Assembly: GCF_038051945.1 (NCBI RefSeq)
Contig: NZ_CP150302.1
Span: 7,440,001-7,504,000, forward strand
Source of the DNA: Paenibacillus sp. FSL H3-0469
Lineage (GTDB): Bacteria; Bacillota; Bacilli; Paenibacillales; Paenibacillaceae
DNA: 64,000 nucleotides
Reading direction: 5' to 3'
In this document: piece by piece, positions 60,335-64,000 of the stretch
How the letters are laid out: each line of letters opens with the position of its first letter
Numbering within the stretch: the first letter of the stretch is position 1
Position numbers and translations under genes: made by a program
Notes under the pieces: model-generated
Database searches by the model: none
The model's input: only the letters and a program-made list of their open reading frames with translations
What the model was told of the DNA's origin: nothing

Positions 60335-61946
60335 TGATGAAGAGATTATAACAGACGGCTTATACGAGGCGTTCAACCAGCTGCTTCCGGACAAGCTGGA
60401 TGTCTACAAGGTCTATTCGGCAAAAGCGGCCCTGGAGTGGCTCTCGCGCACCCGGATCGATATTGTGCTGACGGATATCCGCATGCCCGGCATGAGCGGG
60501 CTGGAGATGTCTGAGCAGATCCGGGAGTTTTGGCCGCGGTCGCGGATTGTTTTTCTGACCGGCTACAGCGAATTCGATTACGCTTATAGCGCGCTGCAGC
60601 TTCCCGGGGCCCGTTATCTGCTGAAGACGGAAGGCTTCGACAAGATTATTGAGACGGTGCAGGAGGTGCTGCAGGAGATTGAGCAGGGCAATATGCTGAG
60701 CGAGCTGCTGGAGCAGTCCAGGGAGCAGCGCGATTCCATGGAGACGGCGGCGCAGGGCGATTATCTCCGCCATCTGCTTCAGGACAGCCAGGCCTTGTGT
60801 GCAGATATGGATGTGTTACGTGCAGATTTCAGCAAGCTGGGCATCGGTCTGGAAGCCGAATCCCCGGTGATGCTCGTTCTTGGACGGCCTACATACGCGG
60901 AGGGTATCTCATACATGGACCGGCGCGAGCTTCTGACCTCCTCCCGCCTGATCTGGAATTCCCATCTGGCGGAGATGACCCGGCATGCCTGGGTGCTTGA
61001 CCGGCACGGGGATCTCTTGTGGCTGCTGCAGCCACTGGATAATGCCGGGGCTGCCTTCGGCGGGAATTTCGCGCGGTATCTGGAGGGAACGCTGGAGATG
61101 ATTCAGGATTCCTGCCGGCAGACGCTGGGCCTGCCGGTTGCTTTTACGGTCAGCGGCTCAGCCTGTGCCTGGACAGAGACCGGCCGCCATTACGAGCGGC
61201 TTCACCGGCTGCAGCAGATGAAGATCGGGGACGGCATCTCCATGGTGCAGATTGACCGCGGCGGTCCGCCGGAGCCTGACATCGTCCGTGAGACGGGGGT
61301 GCGGCTCCACCAGCGGGTGGAGAATCTTGCGGCCCATCTGGATGCCGGACGGCGTGAGCGGTTCGCGGAGACGCTGGAGGAGATCCGGGAAGGCATTCAT
61401 TCGGGCGTCTCTGTGGAAGAAGCGGCCGAGCTGTATTATACGGTTGCGCTTGTGCTGCTGTCCCATATGAACCGCTCGGAGCTCTATAGCCTTGTCAATG
61501 AGTATGGCAAGCTGATGCGGCTGGACGAGCATTCGTCTCTGGGGGAAGGCATCTATTATCTGGAGCGGCTGGCCTCAGATCTCTTCGAGCGGAGAAGCAC
61601 AGCCGAGAAGGAGCGCTCCTCGGAGGTCATTGAGCGGATCTGCGATTATATCCACAGCCACTTGGGTGAGGACCTGTCTCTGGTGCGGCTGGCTGAGCTC
61701 CATTATTTCAATCCGTCGTACCTGTCCCGCTTCTTCAAGCAGGAGCAGGGCATTAACCTGTCAGAATACATCGATCAGTGCCGGGCGGTCAAGGCGAAGG
61801 AGCTGCTGGGAAATGAAGCGCTCAAAATCCGCGATGTAGCAATGTATGTCGGCTATGAAGCCCACCATTCCTTCACCCGCTTCTTCAAAAAAATGACGGG
61901 AATGACCCCTCAGGAATACAGGGAGTCTCTACATGTAAATCTATAA
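60312..61946 (+). CDS. response regulator with AraC-type DNA-binding domain (YesN-like), system 3
   Basis: A 544-residue regulator with an intact receiver (VDDEE at residues 7-11, Asp55 in VLTDIRMPG, Lys in YLLKTEGF where Thr replaces the usual Pro) and a C-terminal AraC pair (LAELHYFNPSYLSRFFKQEQ and VAMYVGYEAHHSFTRFFKKM). The start is TTG 60312, eight bases after GGGAGG; the longer frame from 60276 lies in the kinase gene. Overlap with the kinase ensures coupled translation. Likely targets are the GH5 gene just downstream and the operon upstream. Confidence 0.91.
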   Translation: MYRLLIVDDEEIITDGLYEAFNQLLPDKLDVYKVYSAKAALEWLSRTRIDIVLTDIRMPGMSGLEMSEQIREFWPRSRIVFLTGYSEFDYAYSALQLPGARYLLKTEGFDKIIETVQEVLQEIEQGNMLSELLEQSREQRDSMETAAQGDYLRHLLQDSQALCADMDVLRADFSKLGIGLEAESPVMLVLGRPTYAEGISYMDRRELLTSSRLIWNSHLAEMTRHAWVLDRHGDLLWLLQPLDNAGAAFGGNFARYLEGTLEMIQDSCRQTLGLPVAFTVSGSACAWTETGRHYERLHRLQQMKIGDGISMVQIDRGGPPEPDIVRETGVRLHQRVENLAAHLDAGRRERFAETLEEIREGIHSGVSVEEAAELYYTVALVLLSHMNRSELYSLVNEYGKLMRLDEHSSLGEGIYYLERLASDLFERRSTAEKERSSEVIERICDYIHSHLGEDLSLVRLAELHYFNPSYLSRFFKQEQGINLSEYIDQCRAVKAKELLGNEALKIRDVAMYVGYEAHHSFTRFFKKMTGMTPQEYRESLHVNL

Positions 61947-62000
61947 TTTGTAAGTCTATCAACTATAATCACACAGGTTTCCGCCCGTCTCCACGCAGAG

Positions 62001-62026
62001 TACAATTCAGATGTATTCGCTTTCAT
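62001..62026 (+). promoter_or_regulatory. -10 box and cre site upstream of the GH5 gene
   Basis: A -10-like TACAAT (62001-62006) is followed by TGTATTCGCTTTCAT (62012-62026). Read on the minus strand this fits the cre consensus WTGNAANCGNWNNCW at every fixed position. The site would lie at the start of the transcript, a normal place for CcpA repression. The -35 region is poor, as for an activated promoter. Confidence 0.6.
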
Positions 62027-62074
62027 TAAGACGGCATCCGCCGATTCCACGAAATGAGAAGGAGATGGGTATCT

Positions 62075-63781
62075 GTGAGAAAAAGGAAGTTAAGCTTATC
62101 CATGAAGCTGCTGGTGATGCTGGCCCTGCTGTTAACGCCGATGCAGTCCGGCGGAGGCACTGCAAACGCTTGGGAGGGTTCGCCTGTTCCCAAGCTGCAT
62201 GTAAGCGGCAATCAGCTGGTGAACGGCAGCGGACAGCCCGTACTGCTCAGCGGCTGGCATCAGCCTACCGGGGCTTACTGGACGTATCAGAACAGCAATT
62301 ATTATCTGAACCGCAACGGCGGCAACCGGCATAAGGCCACTCTGGAGTACCTGAAAGAGATCACAGATACCTTCACCAGCACCTCCGCCAAATACGGCAA
62401 CAGCCACGGCTGGTACTCGAATCAGGTCCGCCTGTTCATCGACCGCGAGGATATGGGCGATGTCGCAGCCGGAACGTATAACTTCGCGGGCCTTCAGGCA
62501 GCTACCCAGAATCTGATCATTCCTTATGTAGAGTATGCGAAGACAAAGGGGCTGTATGTCACGCTGGGGCTGGACTTCACCCTGCTGGACAACAAGGCGA
62601 CTACCCAGGCCAACCTGGACAAGTTCAATCAGATCTGGGGTTATCTGGCCTCTCAGCCGGGACTCAAGAGCGCGGATAATGTGATGTTCGAGCTGGTGAA
62701 CGAGCCGGTGCTGAGCGATGTGAACGGACAATGGGGCGGCAATCCCTCCCAGCCGAACTTCGCGGCGTTCTGGAATTCGCTGAAGAACTTCCAGAACTCG
62801 ATGATCTCGACCATCCGCAGCAAAGGCGCGGACAATGTGATCTGGGCTTCGGGACTCGGCTGGGATCAGCATTATCAGCTGACGGCATCGAGTCCGCTGA
62901 CCGATCCGCTTAACAATTACGGGTATGCCGTGCACTGGTACCCGGGCTACGGCGCTTATGACAATTTCAACTCGCTTCAGCAGATCTGGGATAGCAGCAT
63001 CAAGCCTGCGGCCGATGCTTACCCGATCAATATTACGGAAACCACCTGGTTCAAGAACCAGCCGGGCGACTCCTCGTATTGGGATCTGTTCAACGGTACG
63101 AACGCGGGCTTCGGCAAGAATACCAAAGCCATCTTCACTGCCGCCGGCAATGTCAGCATTGCCGTCCATATGAACGGCTTCCTGCTTAATCCCGGTCCGA
63201 AAAGCTCCTTCGCCGATCCGGACGGCGGGCTGCTCTATGACGGCAATGCCACCCGGGACGGTATGGCACGGTTTATCTTCGAATGGTACTATGAGCGGGC
63301 ACAGTTCAACCCTTGGAACGGGGTGTGGAACGGAGTTACCAACAATGCCAAGTACAAGCTGATCAACAGGGCGTCAGGCAAAGCGATTGACGTTCCGAAC
63401 GGGCAGAATACGAATTCCCTTCAGCTCCAGCAGTGGCCGGAGAACACCGCGCTGGCTCAGCAATGGACGGCTACCGATATGGGCACGTACAATAATATTT
63501 ACCGGCTGCGCAGCGTGAACTCCTCTGATAACAAAGTGATGGATGTGCGGAACGGCACGAAGAATAACGGCGAAGCCATCCAGCTGATGCAGGATTTGAA
63601 CAACACCGCCCAGCAGTTCCGGCTCATCAAGCTGAGCAACGGCTACTGGAGCATTCTCAATGTGAACAGTAACAAGGCAGTCGAAGTCACAGGTGCCTCC
63701 ACCGCAGACGGCGCGAAGCTCCAGCAGAACCTCTACCGCGGCGACCTGCACCAGCAATGGAAGCTGGTTCAGGTGAACTAG
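62075..63781 (+). CDS. secreted GH5-family endoglycanase with C-terminal ricin-B-type lectin domain
   Basis: A 568-residue secreted enzyme. The signal peptide (MKLLVMLALLLTPMQS core, cleavage near ANAWE) leads to a clan GH-A barrel at about residues 35-410 with acid/base Glu210 in MFELVNEPV and nucleophile Glu322 in INITETTWF. I assign GH5 from these motifs, but not the subfamily, so xylan, mannan, glucan or xyloglucan are all possible. Residues 425-568 form a beta-trefoil with ricin-type repeats (NRASGKAIDVPNG, NSSDNKVMDVRNG, NVNSNKAVEVTGA), which would tether it to polysaccharide. AAGGAGAT ahead of GTG 62075 decides the start over ATG 62054. It is the only freely secreted hydrolase in the window. 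Confidence 0.87.
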   Translation: MRKRKLSLSMKLLVMLALLLTPMQSGGGTANAWEGSPVPKLHVSGNQLVNGSGQPVLLSGWHQPTGAYWTYQNSNYYLNRNGGNRHKATLEYLKEITDTFTSTSAKYGNSHGWYSNQVRLFIDREDMGDVAAGTYNFAGLQAATQNLIIPYVEYAKTKGLYVTLGLDFTLLDNKATTQANLDKFNQIWGYLASQPGLKSADNVMFELVNEPVLSDVNGQWGGNPSQPNFAAFWNSLKNFQNSMISTIRSKGADNVIWASGLGWDQHYQLTASSPLTDPLNNYGYAVHWYPGYGAYDNFNSLQQIWDSSIKPAADAYPINITETTWFKNQPGDSSYWDLFNGTNAGFGKNTKAIFTAAGNVSIAVHMNGFLLNPGPKSSFADPDGGLLYDGNATRDGMARFIFEWYYERAQFNPWNGVWNGVTNNAKYKLINRASGKAIDVPNGQNTNSLQLQQWPENTALAQQWTATDMGTYNNIYRLRSVNSSDNKVMDVRNGTKNNGEAIQLMQDLNNTAQQFRLIKLSNGYWSILNVNSNKAVEVTGASTADGAKLQQNLYRGDLHQQWKLVQVN

Positions 63782-63795
63782 AGCTTTATGGTAAG

Positions 63796-63867
63796 AGCCC
63801 CCTTCTCCATCTGCAGGGCGGTCCGGGAAAGTACCGGATTGCCCTGCGGGGGGAGGGGGCTTTTTTG
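63796..63867 (+). terminator. branched terminator after the GH5 gene
   Basis: AGCCCCCT (63796-63803) pairs with AGGGGGCT (63854-63861), followed by T residues. The loop contains a second strong stem, CAGGGCGGTCCGG with CCGGATTGCCCTG. The next 51-base array starts 25 bases downstream. Confidence 0.8.
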
Positions 63868-63891
63868 AGCGTGCGGGAGGTGCAAGTGAGA

Positions 63892-64000
63892 AATGTAATC
63901 GAAAAACCGATTAGATTCAGCGCTGCGGAGGCGTGCGGGCGAAATGTAATCGAAAAACCGATTACATTCGGCGCTGCGGAGGCGTGCGGGCGAAATGTAA
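63892..64000 (+). repeat. family-1 51-bp palindrome array, cut by the window edge
   Basis: Dyads start at 63892, 63943 and 63994, again 51 bases apart and in the same orientation as the other family-1 arrays. The first has a C-to-G change in the right arm (CGATTAGATT); the third is cut after seven bases. Linkers are nearly identical (GCGCTGCGGAGGCGTGCGGG). The array probably continues beyond the window. Confidence 0.92.

Noticed and set aside
62132..63169. 345-residue minus-strand frame opposite the GH5 gene
   Set aside because: Antisense shadow; GH5 catalytic motifs are on the plus strand.

Overview
The window looks like a Firmicutes chromosome of the Paenibacillus type. The evidence is a GC-rich, low-overlap gene layout, strong AGGAGG ribosome sites, LplA/LplB/LplC-type sugar ABC transporters without their own ATPase, paired YesM/YesN-type two-component systems, and CcpA-type cre sequences. 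The genus is inference; no marker gene such as rRNA is present. Almost everything concerns uptake and breakdown of plant cell-wall polysaccharide, mainly (arabino)xylan with side activities on fucosylated and alpha-xylosyl glycans.

Layout. 1-4198: L-fucose module (aldo/keto reductase cut by the window edge, zinc alcohol dehydrogenase, GH95 alpha-L-fucosidase). 4831-8551: ABC transporter 1, followed by a response regulator / histidine kinase / response regulator trio (8683-13561) and cytoplasmic GH10, GH43-CBM6 and GH43 enzymes (13681-17708). This resembles the aldouronate-utilisation cluster known from Paenibacillus sp. JDR-2, but no GH67 alpha-glucuronidase is in the window. 17705-24203: two AraC regulators, a GH31 alpha-xylosidase-like enzyme and a GH43 with an internal Ig-like domain. 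24317-31490: a second kinase/regulator pair and ABC transporter 2, then a GH120 beta-xylosidase (31667-33691). 33902-37106: an unrelated island (GNAT acetyltransferase, MerR regulator, patatin) and a CE1-type esterase. 37344-41063 (minus strand): ABC transporter 3. 41641-42411 (minus strand): an AraC-type regulator with a degenerate receiver.

42665-55454 is the most unusual part. It holds a family-1 binding lipoprotein, a 964-residue membrane-anchored protein that joins carbohydrate-binding-like domains to a second binding protein, a permease pair, a membrane-anchored NHL/TPR protein, a five-helix Yip1-like membrane protein, a large DUF5696-like lipoprotein that looks glycosidase-like, and a second permease pair. 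Many of these genes overlap at stop/start. A surface GH10 lipoprotein (55474-56733), an orphan binding lipoprotein with its own kinase and regulator (56846-61946) and a secreted GH5 with a ricin-B lectin domain (62075-63781) follow.

Inferred working model: surface GH10, GH5 and CE1-type activities cut and debranch xylan; five permease pairs, all lacking an ATPase and so presumably sharing an MsmX-type ATPase encoded elsewhere, import the oligosaccharides; cytoplasmic GH10, GH43, GH120, GH31 and GH95 finish them. Three sensor kinases, five regulators with receivers and two AraC proteins give local induction, and cre sites give glucose repression.

The intergenic DNA carries the other main novelty. 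Two sequence-unrelated families of short dyads are each tandemly repeated with exactly a 51-base period. Family 1 starts just downstream of the terminators of three glycosidase genes (about 4.3, 20.8 and 63.9 kb). Family 2 lies at 4.5 and 41.4 kb and shows compensatory changes in its dyad arms.
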